Below, piece after piece: positions 18,524 to 28,111 of a stretch of DNA of 64,000 bases; the stretch's first letter is position 1, and each line of letters opens with the position of its first letter. A model generated the notes under the pieces. The model searched no databases. It was not told the origin of the DNA and was given only the letters and a program-made list of their open reading frames with translations. The DNA comes from Vibrio ostreicida (GTDB taxonomy: Bacteria; Pseudomonadota; Gammaproteobacteria; Enterobacterales; Vibrionaceae), in assembly GCF_013074385.2 (NCBI RefSeq), contig NZ_JABEYA020000004.1, positions 174,000-237,999 of the forward strand, read 5' to 3'. The translations under genes were made by a program, and so were the position numbers.

Positions 18524-19170
18524 ACCTTGCCCTTATTAAGTCGATAGCCAACACCACGATGGGTTTCAATGTTTAGCTTAGGTAGCTTCTGGCGTAAGCG
18601 CAGAATATGGTTGTCTATGGTTCTGGTGCTGGGGAAGGCTTGATAGCCCCAAACTTTATTGAGTAATTCGTCTCGATGGAACACTCGGCCCTGATTTTGA
18701 ATCAATAATACGAGCAATTGAAACTCTTTAGGTTTTAACGTGATAGAGTGGTTGCCGATCAAGGCTTCTCGCTTGGCGAGATCGATTTCAAGATCAGCGT
18801 AGCTGAGTTTACAGGCCCCGATAGGACGCAGCTGACTGACCACTCGAGCAAGCAGTTCATCGTTAGAGAAAGGTTTGGTCACGTAGTCCTTTGCTCCTGC
18901 CATCAGCCCTTCGATTTTTTGCTGAGTGTCGGTTTTTGCCGTTAGTATGATCACTGGTAAGCCTTTAAGGAGTAGCCAGTGTGGCAGGTGATGGAGACTG
19001 TCTCCGTCTGATAAGCTTCGGTCCAAAATCACAAGATCGGCTTTAAACCAGTGTTTTTCAACGTGCCCTGCCTCTTTGACCCACAGGCAACGGTAATGGT
19101 TCATTTCAAACCAGCGAGTGAGCCCCTCGCCCAGTAACGGATCATCTTCAATCAGCAGTAGTGTTTTCAT
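18514..19170 (-). CDS. vxrB: OmpR-family response regulator, VxrB-like
   Basis: A 218-residue regulator. The receiver domain (1-115) has the acidic pair at E8-D9-D10, phospho-acceptor Asp50 in VILDRSL, Thr in ILTAKTD and Lys in VTKPF. The C-terminal winged helix (about 125-215) has RTIDNHILRLRQKL for DNA contact. It overlaps the upstream kinase gene by four bases and the downstream DUF2861 gene by ten. In V. cholerae VxrB (WigR) controls type VI secretion, cell-wall synthesis and biofilm genes (established); assignment here rests on gene order and the partner's domains. Confidence 0.85.
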   Translation of the reverse strand: MKTLLLIEDDPLLGEGLTRWFEMNHYRCLWVKEAGHVEKHWFKADLVILDRSLSDGDSLHHLPHWLLLKGLPVIILTAKTDTQQKIEGLMAGAKDYVTKPFSNDELLARVVSQLRPIGACKLSYADLEIDLAKREALIGNHSITLKPKEFQLLVLLIQNQGRVFHRDELLNKVWGYQAFPSTRTIDNHILRLRQKLPKLNIETHRGVGYRLNKGKVCI

Positions 19171-20555
19171 AGTGGCAGTTCCAACAGGCAGCGAGTAGGG
19201 TGGCGACGCACGTGGAGCTTTCCTCCCATCAGAGTCATTAAATGGGCAACAATGCTTAAACCGACGCCCATATTTTCATTGCGTGAGGGCGGGTGAATTC
19301 GTTTGAACCATCGATGAGCGATGTTAGGGAATTGCCCGTGGTCTTTAATCTCAATGCGCAGTACCTCAGAGAGTGTCGCGGTTATCTCAATCGGGCTACG
19401 GCCGTGTTGTTTGGCGTTTTTGATCAGATTATCAAGGCAGATGGATAGCCAATAGAATGGCAATGTCAGTTGTTTGTCTTGGTTCAGTGTGTATTCGAGG
19501 CCGTGTTTTTCGCACACATGACTCAGCCAATTTTTGACTGATGCCGTTTGTTTGAGTAATGCGTCTTCACCATGGGCACTTAAATAGACCTGGCTGTTTT
19601 CAGTGAGCTGAAATAAACGCTGGTGATCAGACATCAATCGCCACACGGCGTCTTGAGTGACGACCGGCAGTTGATCAAACTGTTCGCGGAACATTTCAAC
19701 AGTTAAGCCGAGGCTGGTGATGGGTGTGCGCAGCTCGTGAGTTAGCAATTGCAGAACAAACTGTTTTTCTTTGTTTTGTAGGCGTTTTAGATAAGCGGTC
19801 CTTAATGCCATACAAACAATGGCTATGGATAAGAGGGTGATCACTATCATCATCGCGGGAGAGCGAGGTTTGGTATCGCTGACGCAGAGGTTGCTGTAAT
19901 CTAACACACAGCGGTCGCCTCTCAGGGTTATTCCCAAGTTGTCAGCAATGGGCCGCCATATTTGCTTGGATAATGCTTTCCACCCTTGTTCGCTGCTTAA
20001 CCACAACGTTTCTTTTTCCAACCAAGCTTGATAACCATTCAGCAAAGCGTCACGTCCCTGACCTGATAAACCAGATAGAGATTGGTGTAAAGGGTGCTGG
20101 GCATTGTGTAGGGTTAAGTAACGTGTTAATGCCGGGGTTACGGGTAATTCTGGGTGATGGATGAGGTACCGATCAGCAAAACTGCCGCCGGCGGGGTGCA
20201 GGAGAGGATGGCGGGCAAACCAGTCAAGCGGTATGGTTTTTCCCTGACAAAGCCGAGTTTCGAATTCCACGGCATAGTGTAAGTCGGGGCTGAGGTCTGC
20301 TGGGGCCGAGCAAGCACTTACCACGAGAGATAAGGATTCAATCTCTTGCCAGCTCACTTTATCAAAATTAGGGTATTGCGCGTCATCTTTAAGCAGAATA
20401 CTGGGGAACTGGCTGAGTTGTGCTTGGCTGACGGTCAATGGAACGGCCTGCCAACTTTGCTGATAAAACGTCTGCCATCTTTGTTCTAGGTCCTGTGCAC
20501 CCTGCGCGGCAGGGAGGTAAAACATCCAGTACAATAGGCATCCATAACGGTACAT
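19167..20555 (-). CDS. vxrA: Sensor histidine kinase with DUF3404 domain, VxrA-like
   Basis: A 462-residue membrane kinase. A short signal (YGCLLYWMFYLPAAQGA) precedes a periplasmic domain of about 210 residues with Cys near 81, 97, 222 and 229 and HPLLHPAGGSFADRYLIHHPELPVTPALT, consistent with DUF3404. One transmembrane helix at about 236-256 follows, then a dimerisation helix with LLTHELRTPITSL (His near 270), the ATP-binding N-box LDNLIKNAKQHG and GVGLSIVAHLM. There is no HAMP or PAS domain, as in VxrA (WigK), which in V. cholerae responds to cell-wall damage. The first gene of the operon vxrA-vxrB-vxrC-glycosidase. Confidence 0.83.
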   Translation of the reverse strand: MYRYGCLLYWMFYLPAAQGAQDLEQRWQTFYQQSWQAVPLTVSQAQLSQFPSILLKDDAQYPNFDKVSWQEIESLSLVVSACSAPADLSPDLHYAVEFETRLCQGKTIPLDWFARHPLLHPAGGSFADRYLIHHPELPVTPALTRYLTLHNAQHPLHQSLSGLSGQGRDALLNGYQAWLEKETLWLSSEQGWKALSKQIWRPIADNLGITLRGDRCVLDYSNLCVSDTKPRSPAMMIVITLLSIAIVCMALRTAYLKRLQNKEKQFVLQLLTHELRTPITSLGLTVEMFREQFDQLPVVTQDAVWRLMSDHQRLFQLTENSQVYLSAHGEDALLKQTASVKNWLSHVCEKHGLEYTLNQDKQLTLPFYWLSICLDNLIKNAKQHGRSPIEITATLSEVLRIEIKDHGQFPNIAHRWFKRIHPPSRNENMGVGLSIVAHLMTLMGGKLHVRRHPTRCLLELPL

Positions 20556-20668
20556 CGGCTAAGTGGTCTCTTTACACGTATCATCTTTGATGATTTTAGC
20601 GGCTTTTGATTCAGCTGTGTAACCCCATTGTCAACATTATTCGATTTGAGACCTTGCTGATCGTGGTT

Positions 20669-21472
20669 CTATGGCTGGGATGCTGGTGTTGCAGTTGGCG
20701 CAAGCGTGGGATGAGAGTGGGTGATTTGTTTGTCGTGAGCTCCGATAATATTTTGATACTCGCCTGATTCGATGAGTTGGTTTATTCCGCTGTGGAGGAC
20801 GGTGTTAAGGTGTTTACTGCGTTCAGAATTTTCTCTGGAAAACATCAAAAACATCGCCCTTTCTATGATCGGTTTAGGGTGAACCTCGATCTGATTCAGT
20901 TGTGTGGCAGACAGCAGAGTGCCCAACATATAAGAGCCTCGCTCGACACTGGCAGGGTAAGCGTCAATTCTTTCTTTACCGAGTTTGATAAAATTAGATT
21001 GATCCGTGTTCGCGATGTCGAGCGTGACTCCGTGAGTTTTGAGTAAGCGCGTGACTTCATAGTCCTGTGTTGCACCAATATGAAACTGATTGAGATCGCC
21101 GATATTTCGCCAATTAAACTGGCTGTTTTGATGATAAAAAAACACGATTTTTTGAATGAAAAGAGGAGATGAAAAAATAAACAACTCTTCGCGCTCACTA
21201 TTTTTGAACCAAGGGAAGGTTCCATCGTAACGGCCAGTTTGGCCATAGCGGTAGGCTCGACTCCAAGGGTGATAGTCGATGGAGACACTGTAACCCTGCG
21301 TCGCAAAGGCTTCTCTGACCAAAATTTCGGCAACTTTCAGCTCGGGATCTCGTTGGCTGCTCGTATAGGGCTCCCAGTCTCCAACAACAAAGCGAACGCT
21401 TTTATCGTCAGATTGCGCAATACTTAATGGTGAGATAATCAACAGGCAAACCAACACAAAAAGCTTAATCAT
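20669..21472 (-). CDS. Orphan periplasmic binding protein (SBP_bac_3 family)
   Basis: A 267-residue exported protein. The signal peptide is MIKLFVLVCLLIISPLSIAQ; the mature part has VRFVVGDWEPYTS, a PWSRAYRYG segment and FPWFKNSEREELFIFSSPL, features of the family 3 solute-binding fold. It ends in a Pro/Thr/His-rich tail. ATG 21472 is chosen because AAGGA lies six to ten bases upstream. No permease or ATPase gene adjoins; instead it follows a hybrid kinase gene on the same strand by about 150 bases, so it may be a sensor component. It is one of four such orphan proteins in the window. Confidence 0.85.
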   Translation of the reverse strand: MIKLFVLVCLLIISPLSIAQSDDKSVRFVVGDWEPYTSSQRDPELKVAEILVREAFATQGYSVSIDYHPWSRAYRYGQTGRYDGTFPWFKNSEREELFIFSSPLFIQKIVFFYHQNSQFNWRNIGDLNQFHIGATQDYEVTRLLKTHGVTLDIANTDQSNFIKLGKERIDAYPASVERGSYMLGTLLSATQLNQIEVHPKPIIERAMFLMFSRENSERSKHLNTVLHSGINQLIESGEYQNIIGAHDKQITHSHPTLAPTATPASQP

Positions 21473-21621
21473 CGTTCTTCCTTGGCATTTCCCCATTTTA
21501 AATCTAGATGACTATTCGTCATTTAAATAGTGCCGCGGTTAAATAATCACTATTGATGGCATTTTTGTCACTATATCGATGAGTCGATTTACCATCCAGT
21601 CAAGGGGGCTTGGAATAACAA

Positions 21622-23559
21622 TTAGGTTTTTTGCTGTGATTCTGTTGTGGTGATGTCCTTGGTTTTTCTTTGCAAGTTTTTATAACTTGGCACAAACTCC
21701 ACCAGAGCCGCTTCAATTTCTCGTGGCTTGAGGGGTTTTGCTAGGAAACTGTTCATTCCTATCTCCAAGCACCTTTGTTTATCTTCTTTGATAATGTTCG
21801 CTGACACCGCAATGATAGGGACAATCGCAGCCCAGCCTTCCAGTTGACGAATTTTTTGAGTGGCCTCATAACCATCCATCACCGGCATGTGGCAATCCAT
21901 CAGAATGACATCGACTTCATTTTTCTGACAATACTCAAGTGCTTCCAGCCCATCGCTGGCCATCACGACGTCTAATCCAAGCAGGTTTAACATCACGTCA
22001 ATGACCTGCTGATTGACGTCATTATCTTCGACAACTAATGCGCGAAGCCCAGTATTGTATTTTGGTCTCAGATTGATCATTTGAGTGCCCGATGTGTCTG
22101 GGAAGGAGACTAAATTGGGTTGGATGGGCGCGAGGTCTGAAGCTGAAGTGGCTGCAACAGACACTTGCACGGGGATGGAGAAATAAAATCGGCTACCCAT
22201 ACTGACTTCACTAATAACGTTAATTTTTCCGCCCATGGACTCGACGATTTTCTGACTAAGAGCCAGCCCTAAACCTGTTCCACCGTATTGTCGGGTTGTG
22301 CTACTGTCGGCCTGATTGAATTTATCAAAAATGACATCGAGTTTTTTCTTATCAATACCGATACCTGTGTCTTTGATTTCGAAATACAGTTCATCACCGT
22401 TTACGGTTTGCATGGCTCTGACGTTGAGCGCAACATAACCACGTTCGGTAAATTTAATTGCATTATCAATCAGGTTATTGAGGACTTGTTTGAGGCGTAT
22501 GGCGTCTGCTTCAACCTCGACCGGTACCGATGGATCAATATGGCAATCAAACAAGAGCCCTTGTTGCTTAGCGCGGACTCCGTATTCTCCCGCTTGCTTG
22601 GCAATAAAGGCTTTAAGAGCCAGTGGGGTCGGGTCTAACTCAAAACTTCCGGCTTCTATTCTGGCGAAATCTAGAATGTCATCAATGATGTCGAGCAAGG
22701 TGTGTGAAGAGGCAAGTAAGATATTGATGTAGTTGACTTGTACTTCGCTGGGCCGTGTTTCTTTGAACAATTCAGCCACCCCAACAACACCATTCATGGG
22801 TGTACGTATCTCATGGCTCATATTGGCAAGAAATTCACTTTTCTTTCTATTGGCTATTTCAGCATTCTCTTTGGCCCTCACTAATTCATGATAATTGGTC
22901 TGTAACTGTTCCACGCAATGGTTGTATTTATTCGTTAGAGCACTGATTTCATCATGAAATAAACGTTTGGGCTGTGGAATTTTACTCGGGGTGGGGCCGT
23001 TATCAAAATTCGCCATCGCGCTGGAGAGTGTGGCAATCGGGCGCAGAATAAGTTGAAGAGTAACCAGCAGTAAACTGATGACGATGAAGAATGTTTGAGC
23101 AAAAGTTAACATGAGTGACAGTATAAACTGGTGCCACAGCTGCTCATATAAGGGGGTTAACTCGGTTTCTACCTTCAGCTGACCTAGAGTGTAGCTCTTG
23201 TTCCCAGCCTGATAGGTGAGATCCCATATGTTGATGACCTTACGGCCTAAAATATCAACCCCTAGATTTACAATGGTCTTTTCACTATCAATGATGGTGA
23301 GTTGGTCGACGGAATTCAGCTGATATATCCCATAGGCATGGGCAAGCAATTGCTTTGTATCCTCTTCCCACATGCTATTTTGGAGGTTGGCCAAGTAATT
23401 CTCCTCGATTTTGAGCATCTGTTTATCGAGGTTGTTGGTTTCTCGAGTGAAATCAAGGTAGAAACTGATGCCTGCACTGACAAAAGCCAGCGTAATACTG
23501 ATCGCAAGGGTCACGATGACGAGCTGTTTGTCGATGCCTAAATGACGTTTAGTTTTCAT
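21622..23559 (-). CDS. Hybrid sensor histidine kinase with C-terminal receiver
   Basis: A 645-residue kinase. TM1 lies near 14-34, a periplasmic loop of about 105 residues follows, TM2 lies near 143-168, then a HAMP-like linker and coiled coil, the H-box [15 protein letters not shown] (His near 248), the ATPase domain with [11 protein letters not shown] and [13 protein letters not shown], and a receiver at about 505-625 with phospho-acceptor Asp near 554 in [13 protein letters not shown]. There is no HPt domain, so a separate phosphotransfer protein is needed. The downstream binding protein gene is a candidate input partner. Confidence 0.92.
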   Translation of the reverse strand: MKTKRHLGIDKQLVIVTLAISITLAFVSAGISFYLDFTRETNNLDKQMLKIEENYLANLQNSMWEEDTKQLLAHAYGIYQLNSVDQLTIIDSEKTIVNLGVDILGRKVINIWDLTYQAGNKSYTLGQLKVETELTPLYEQLWHQFILSLMLTFAQTFFIVISLLLVTLQLILRPIATLSSAMANFDNGPTPSKIPQPKRLFHDEISALTNKYNHCVEQLQTNYHELVRAKENAEIANRKKSEFLANMSHEIRTPMNGVVGVAELFKETRPSEVQVNYINILLASSHTLLDIIDDILDFARIEAGSFELDPTPLALKAFIAKQAGEYGVRAKQQGLLFDCHIDPSVPVEVEADAIRLKQVLNNLIDNAIKFTERGYVALNVRAMQTVNGDELYFEIKDTGIGIDKKKLDVIFDKFNQADSSTTRQYGGTGLGLALSQKIVESMGGKINVISEVSMGSRFYFSIPVQVSVAATSASDLAPIQPNLVSFPDTSGTQMINLRPKYNTGLRALVVEDNDVNQQVIDVMLNLLGLDVVMASDGLEALEYCQKNEVDVILMDCHMPVMDGYEATQKIRQLEGWAAIVPIIAVSANIIKEDKQRCLEIGMNSFLAKPLKPREIEAALVEFVPSYKNLQRKTKDITTTESQQKT

Positions 23560-23758
23560 AATTGTTATGCTACTGGTTACTTATTTAGAGCGTAGTAGAA
23601 AGTTCATGTTTTAGAAACTCTCGATTCTTGTCATATCGCAATCGCCAATTTAAACCGTATATTGTGCACAAAAAATCAATGGGTTGGTCTTGAAACCGTC
23701 CTATTTCTGTTGAGATGGTACATACTTAGACCAACATCCTCTATGAAAAGGAGTTTTG

Positions 23759-24691
23759 GTGAGGCGTTGGATAGTATGGTTTATCGTTTACAGCCCCGCG
23801 TTGATATGGGCTGGGCTGGCTCTAAACGAGTCAACTTGGTGGGTGGAAAGTATTGCAGCCTACCCCAGTGTATTTTTATTCATTTACGCCTTTTTTGCGT
23901 TTATGCTCGTTCTTATGCAGCGATGGGCGCCAAGTGCTATCTCTATTGTATTAGGGGGGGCTTTCATGTTGATGACACCCAAGGCGCATCAGCAGCTGGT
24001 GGCTGATTGCGATAATTCGGTGTCTGTGATTCAGTTTAATCTGTTTTATGACAATGCGGATGTTGCACCGTTTATTAATTACTTGATCTCCCAACCTGCA
24101 GATCTCATTGTCTTGCAGGAAGTCTTGCCAGAGATTAGTAAAAAGTTGCATGGGTTGAGTAATATTTACCCTTACATTTATAACGGTCAGGAAGACGTCG
24201 GCTATCCCTCAAGCCAAATGATTTTGAGCGTCTCACCGTTGAAAAATATGTCGGTTTTTGTGACACCGGATGAACAGCATATTATTCGGGGGACTTGGTC
24301 TCCGAATAAACAAGCCGCCGTTACCTTGATCGTAGCCCACCCACCTTCTCCTAGAACGGAAGTGTTATGGTATAGACGCAATGCCGTGATCAGAACGGTC
24401 GAATCCTTAATTGATTTGTACCCTAGTGATGAGGTATTGGTGGTCGGCGATTTTAACCTGTCTTCGGTCAGTTTGCGTTTTGCTAAAGTGTTGCCGACCT
24501 TTCAGAAAGCACCGGTGGCAAGTTGGCCCGATTGGGCTCAGGCGTTTGATACCCCGCCTTTCTCGATGATTGCGGTCGATCACCTCTGGTTACAGTCAGT
24601 GGGGGGCGGCCGAAAAATATGTCAAAGAAGCAGCGCATCGATACCTTCCGGTTCTGACCATTGGCTAGTGAAAACAACAATAGGCTATTAA
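23759..24691 (+). CDS. EEP-family (endonuclease/exonuclease/phosphatase) membrane protein
   Basis: A 310-residue protein. The first 85 residues form two or three transmembrane helices; the rest is an endonuclease/exonuclease/phosphatase domain facing the periplasm or cytoplasm. Motifs seen are VIQFNLFYDN, DLIVLQEV (metal-binding Glu), VAHPPSP, VVGDFNLSS (Asp-x-Asn) and GSDHWLV (Asp-His). Substrate could be nucleic acid, phospholipid or inositol phosphate. AAAGGAG six bases upstream supports a GTG start at 23759. Confidence 0.82.
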   Translation: MRRWIVWFIVYSPALIWAGLALNESTWWVESIAAYPSVFLFIYAFFAFMLVLMQRWAPSAISIVLGGAFMLMTPKAHQQLVADCDNSVSVIQFNLFYDNADVAPFINYLISQPADLIVLQEVLPEISKKLHGLSNIYPYIYNGQEDVGYPSSQMILSVSPLKNMSVFVTPDEQHIIRGTWSPNKQAAVTLIVAHPPSPRTEVLWYRRNAVIRTVESLIDLYPSDEVLVVGDFNLSSVSLRFAKVLPTFQKAPVASWPDWAQAFDTPPFSMIAVDHLWLQSVGGGRKICQRSSASIPSGSDHWLVKTTIGY

Positions 24692-25096
24692 ATAAAGTGG
24701 CCAAGGGTGGGGGTAGTGGCAAAAAAAAACGCCCATCCAGTGGGCGAAAATGAAGTAAGTCATGGTTGTGTTCAAGTTCTAGCGAAGGAAGTCAGCACCT
24801 GACACAGTACTGATACTAGTACACCGGTGCGTATGTTCTAGTACTCGTTGCCGTCTTTGTCGGACGAACGCTCTATTTTCTATGCAATTATTGCAACGAT
24901 TGAGGATTTAAGTAGGGTGTGTTGGCAACAGTATTGTCTTTTAAGAATGAGGGATCATAGGTTTACTGACCCAGTCCCGCGAGCGATACCAGACACACTC
25001 ATATTGCACGGTATGGAGGTCATTAGAAAAATGGCGCCGACGGTCACGCCACTTTCTCGGTTGTCTTTGAAACTCAATTCTTTTACTTACCCGTGT
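24692..25096. other. Intergenic region between convergent genes, possible small RNA
   Basis: About 405 bases between the EEP gene and fumC. A strong minus-strand terminator lies at its left end, 350 bases beyond the fumC stop. Between them are short stem candidates (GTCAG/CTGAC near 24791-24803, ACTAG/CTAGT near 24816-24842). An unconfirmed plus-strand frame at 24848-25378 runs into fumC and has no family features, so I reject it as a gene. Confidence 0.45.
24721..24745 (-). terminator. Strong minus-strand terminator
   Basis: A perfect 6-bp stem CGCCCA/TGGGCG with a five-base loop; on the minus strand the stem is followed by eight Ts. It would end transcripts coming from fumC or from an independent small RNA in the interval. 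Confidence 0.78.
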
Positions 25097-26512
25097 TTAG
25101 TCTGCCAGACCGCCTTGAGTGAGAGTGGCGGGATCAAGCAGGCGTTCGAGAGTTGCTCGGTCAAGTTCCGTCGACTCCTCTGCCACGTCAATGATTGCTC
25201 GCCCTTCCCGATAAGCTTGTTTGGCCACCTCGGCGGCTTTAAGGTAACCAATCACTGGATTGAGCGCCGTCACGAGAATGGGGTTTTTGGCCAATGCCAC
25301 TTGCACATTGTCTTCACGGACTGTGAAAGTGGCAATGGCTTTGTCGGCCAGCGCTATCGAGCTGTTGGCAAGCAGTGAAATACTCTCAAGTAGGTTGTGA
25401 GCAATCACGGGCAACATCACATTGAGTTGGAAGTTGCCTGACTGACCACCTAAAGTAATGGTCGTATCATTGCCGATGACTTGGGCCGCCGCCATCGCTG
25501 CGGCTTCGGGAATGACAGGGTTAACCTTTCCGGGCATAATCGATGACCCGGGTTGCAGGGCTTGCAACTCAATCTCGCCCAAGCCTGCGAGTGGCCCAGA
25601 GTTCATCCACCTTAGATCATTGGCGATCTTCATGATCGTGACAGCGGTGGTTTTTAACTGCCCAGAAAGCGCTACGATGGCATCTTGACTGCCGAGGTTA
25701 TAGAAGAAGTTGCTGCTGGACGTAAATGTGCTGTGCGTCGCTTGTGATAAGTTGTCAGCAAAAGCCTTTGCAAAACGTGGGTCCGCATTGATGCCTGTGC
25801 CTACTGCGGTTCCGCCCTGAGCGAGTGCTTTGACATTCTTCATGCTCTGTTGCAGAGCTTCTTTCGCTTGTTCCAGTTGGTATTGCCAACCACCCAGTTC
25901 CTGATCAAAGGTCACGGGCATGGCATCCATTAGGTGGGTACGGCCGGTTTTTACGCTCGCTCCGACTTCCTGACGTTTGGTTTGCAAGCTGGCGATAAAA
26001 TGATTCAGTGCTGGGATCAGCTGTTGTTCGACGTTGAGAGCAGCACTGATCTGAATCGCTGTTGGGACCACATCATTACTACTTTGTCCCATATTAACGT
26101 GATCGTTTGGACTAACATCCCCACCAAGAAGGCGGCTGGCTAGAGTCGCAATGACTTCATTGGCATTCATATTGGAGCTGGTCCCAGAACCTGTCTGAAA
26201 GACGTCAATGGGGAAGTGCTCTCTATGCTGACCATCGATGATAGATTGCGCTGCATCAGCAATGGCATTCGCAATATCACCTTCTATCAGACCAAGTTGA
26301 GCATGGGTAATTGCGGCGGTCTGCTTTATGTAGGCAAGCGCTTGAATGAAAGCCTGTGGCATGGTGTGACGACTGAACTGAAAATTATCGACAGCACGCT
26401 GAGTTTGCGCTTGGTATAAGGCATCGGTCGGCACCTTGACCTCACCCATGCTGTCTTTTTCGATACGGTATTGACCGTCTTTGGAGTCTGGCAATTGAGA
26501 AGTTAGCGTCAT
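25097..26512 (-). CDS. fumC: Class II fumarate hydratase
   Basis: A 471-residue enzyme converting fumarate and malate in the TCA cycle, iron-sulfur-free and thus active under iron limitation or oxidative stress. The signature GSSIMPGKVNP lies near 324, with TGSGTSSNMNANEV and GRTHLMDAMPVTF upstream. AAGGA precedes ATG 26512. It lies 18 bases after a FagA-like gene under a Fur box, matching the fagA-fumC start of the Pseudomonas fagA-fumC-orfX-sodA operon; sodA is not present here. Confidence 0.96.
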   Translation of the reverse strand: MTLTSQLPDSKDGQYRIEKDSMGEVKVPTDALYQAQTQRAVDNFQFSRHTMPQAFIQALAYIKQTAAITHAQLGLIEGDIANAIADAAQSIIDGQHREHFPIDVFQTGSGTSSNMNANEVIATLASRLLGGDVSPNDHVNMGQSSNDVVPTAIQISAALNVEQQLIPALNHFIASLQTKRQEVGASVKTGRTHLMDAMPVTFDQELGGWQYQLEQAKEALQQSMKNVKALAQGGTAVGTGINADPRFAKAFADNLSQATHSTFTSSSNFFYNLGSQDAIVALSGQLKTTAVTIMKIANDLRWMNSGPLAGLGEIELQALQPGSSIMPGKVNPVIPEAAAMAAAQVIGNDTTITLGGQSGNFQLNVMLPVIAHNLLESISLLANSSIALADKAIATFTVREDNVQVALAKNPILVTALNPVIGYLKAAEVAKQAYREGRAIIDVAEESTELDRATLERLLDPATLTQGGLAD

Positions 26513-26530
26513 TGGAAATGTCCTTTATCA

Positions 26531-26911
26531 TTAGTCGAGCGGTGTTCGTAACCGCTGCAATTGATGTTGTAGTTCAATAAATTTGATATCACCGTTTTCC
26601 CATTGGTCGTAGTAGCGCTTGAGGCTGAACAAAGGGGTGTGCACGGCGTCAAGGCAAACTCGTCTGAAGGTGCGACTCCTTAGGGCGTCTTGAATGGCAT
26701 CGAGTAGGTGAAAATAGACCTGACGTAAATAAAATTCGCACAGTAGGGGGTTCTCATTCTCCTCACCGCGTTCATAAACGGATGACAACGTGAGCGCCCA
26801 GTGGATGTAATCGTGGATCACATCGGGTTCAAATCCACAGGGTGTATGCTGTTCAAGAAATCGATCCTGAGCTTTGAAATAGCCATTGTAGAGTGCTTGC
26901 TGGTTGTCCAT
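26531..26911 (-). CDS. fagA: FagA-like protein upstream of fumC
   Basis: A 126-residue mostly helical protein (MDNQQALYNGYFKAQ; HDYIHWALTLSSVYERGE; FYLRQVYFHLLDAIQDALRS). It lacks signal and membrane segments. ATG 26911 is chosen because GGAGG lies just upstream; a longer frame from 26968 would run through the Fur box. Position between a Fur box and fumC, and size, match FagA (Fur-associated gene) of pseudomonads; sequence identity was not checked. Molecular function is unknown. Confidence 0.72.
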   Translation of the reverse strand: MDNQQALYNGYFKAQDRFLEQHTPCGFEPDVIHDYIHWALTLSSVYERGEENENPLLCEFYLRQVYFHLLDAIQDALRSRTFRRVCLDAVHTPLFSLKRYYDQWENGDIKFIELQHQLQRLRTPLD

Positions 26912-26929
26912 TATTACCTCCAACCTTAT

Positions 26930-26948
26930 TGTAATGATAATTATTATC
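26930..26948 (-). promoter_or_regulatory. Fur box upstream of fagA-fumC
   Basis: This 19-base site has AATGATAATTATTATC at its core and matches the classical Fur consensus at 16 of 19 positions. It lies 19 bases upstream of the fagA start, overlapping the promoter, so iron-loaded Fur should repress the operon. Confidence 0.82.
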
Positions 26949-27047
26949 GTTTTAAGGTCGAGAATCAAGCTTGTTTAGCCAATGGCTATCATAGGGTGCG
27001 CTAGCGCACAGTCGTTATTGGGAAAGACCAACGATGGTGGGGAGGAG

Positions 27048-27079
27048 TGACCCTCGATACGAATGCGAATAGAGGGTCA
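27048..27079 (-). terminator. Inverted repeat beyond the yghU stop
   Basis: An 8-bp perfect stem TGACCCTC/GAGGGTCA with a 16-base loop, 12 bases past the stop. No T run follows, so it may be an RNA-stabilising hairpin or an imperfect terminator. Confidence 0.4.
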
Positions 27080-27090
27080 ACGAGGGCGAG

Positions 27091-27948
27091 TTAGCGTTTT
27101 AATTTAAGTGCTTTGTCGATGTCTTGGGCGCTATGGCGTTCAGCGACTTGTTCCCACTCTTCTCCCCACGTACGGTTTACAATGCGTCCACGTTGGACTG
27201 CCGAACGGGCCTCGACGGCAAGTGCCCAGCGTTTTAGGTGCTGATAGCTGTCTACATCCAGAAATTCTTTGGCGTCGTAAATGTTTCCTAAAACCAGATT
27301 TCCGTACCAAGGCCATATTGCGATGTCAGCAATGCTGTATTCATCCCCAGCAAAAAACGCGTTATTGGCTAACTGCTTATCTAAGACGTCGAGTTGACGT
27401 TTGGTTTCCATAGCAAAACGATTGATAGGGTACTCAAACTTTTCAGGTGCGTAAGCATAAAAGTGACCAAAGCCGCCCCCCAGGTAGGGTGCTGATCCTT
27501 GCAGCCAGAAAAGCCAGTTCATGGCTTGCGTTTTTGCCGCGAACGCTTTGGGCAAGAAATGGCCAAACTTCTCAGCGAGGTACAATAAAATATTACCTGA
27601 TTCAAACACATGGGTTGGCGTATTGTCCGAATGGTCGACTAAGGCTGGGATTTTTGAATTAGGGTTCACAGCAACAAACCCTGATCCAAACTGGTCTCCA
27701 TCACCAATTTTAATCAGGTGAGCGTCATAGTCGGCTTGAGTGATACCTAGAGCGAGTAACTCCTCAAGCATAATGGTCACTTTTTGACCATTTGGCGTGC
27801 CCATGGAATAAAGCTGGATTGGGTGTGATCCGACCGGCAATACTTGCTCGTGACGTGCGCCAGAGTCGGGGCGATTGATGCTCGCCCATTGACCGCCATT
27901 TTCGTCATCCATTGTCCAAACTTTCGGTGGTATGTATTGATGCGTCAT
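27091..27948 (-). CDS. yghU: YghU-type glutathione S-transferase / disulfide reductase
   Basis: A 285-residue GST of the Nu class. Features are an N-terminal extension (YIPPKVWTMDDENGGQWASINRP), the glutathione site LYSMGTPNGQKVTIMLEE, NPNSKIPALVD and FESGNILLYLAEKFG, then the all-helical domain with LQGSAPYLGGGFGHFYAYAPEK. This closely resembles E. coli YghU, which binds two glutathione molecules and reduces disulfides. ATG 27948 is preferred to 27954 because AAGGA lies six bases before it. Confidence 0.92.
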   Translation of the reverse strand: MTHQYIPPKVWTMDDENGGQWASINRPDSGARHEQVLPVGSHPIQLYSMGTPNGQKVTIMLEELLALGITQADYDAHLIKIGDGDQFGSGFVAVNPNSKIPALVDHSDNTPTHVFESGNILLYLAEKFGHFLPKAFAAKTQAMNWLFWLQGSAPYLGGGFGHFYAYAPEKFEYPINRFAMETKRQLDVLDKQLANNAFFAGDEYSIADIAIWPWYGNLVLGNIYDAKEFLDVDSYQHLKRWALAVEARSAVQRGRIVNRTWGEEWEQVAERHSAQDIDKALKLKR

Positions 27949-28111
27949 TGTCATTCCTTATCCAAAATGAAGTTAAGTACCTAGATGATATGGAGGGGGA
28001 GACTTGAGATAAAAACCCCCTATGATCAGATTATTAGAACCTTTGGTTATTGCAAATGGACAATGTTTATAAGGCTTGGCGAATGGGGGAGCGTAGGTCG
28101 CTAAATACGGG

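Noticed and set aside
24848..25378. Plus-strand frame of 176 codons overlapping the fumC end
   Set aside because: More than half is antisense to fumC, and the translation has no domain, signal or membrane features.
26531..26968. Longer FagA-like frame starting at 26968
   Set aside because: It would translate the Fur box; ATG 26911 has a clear GGAGG site.
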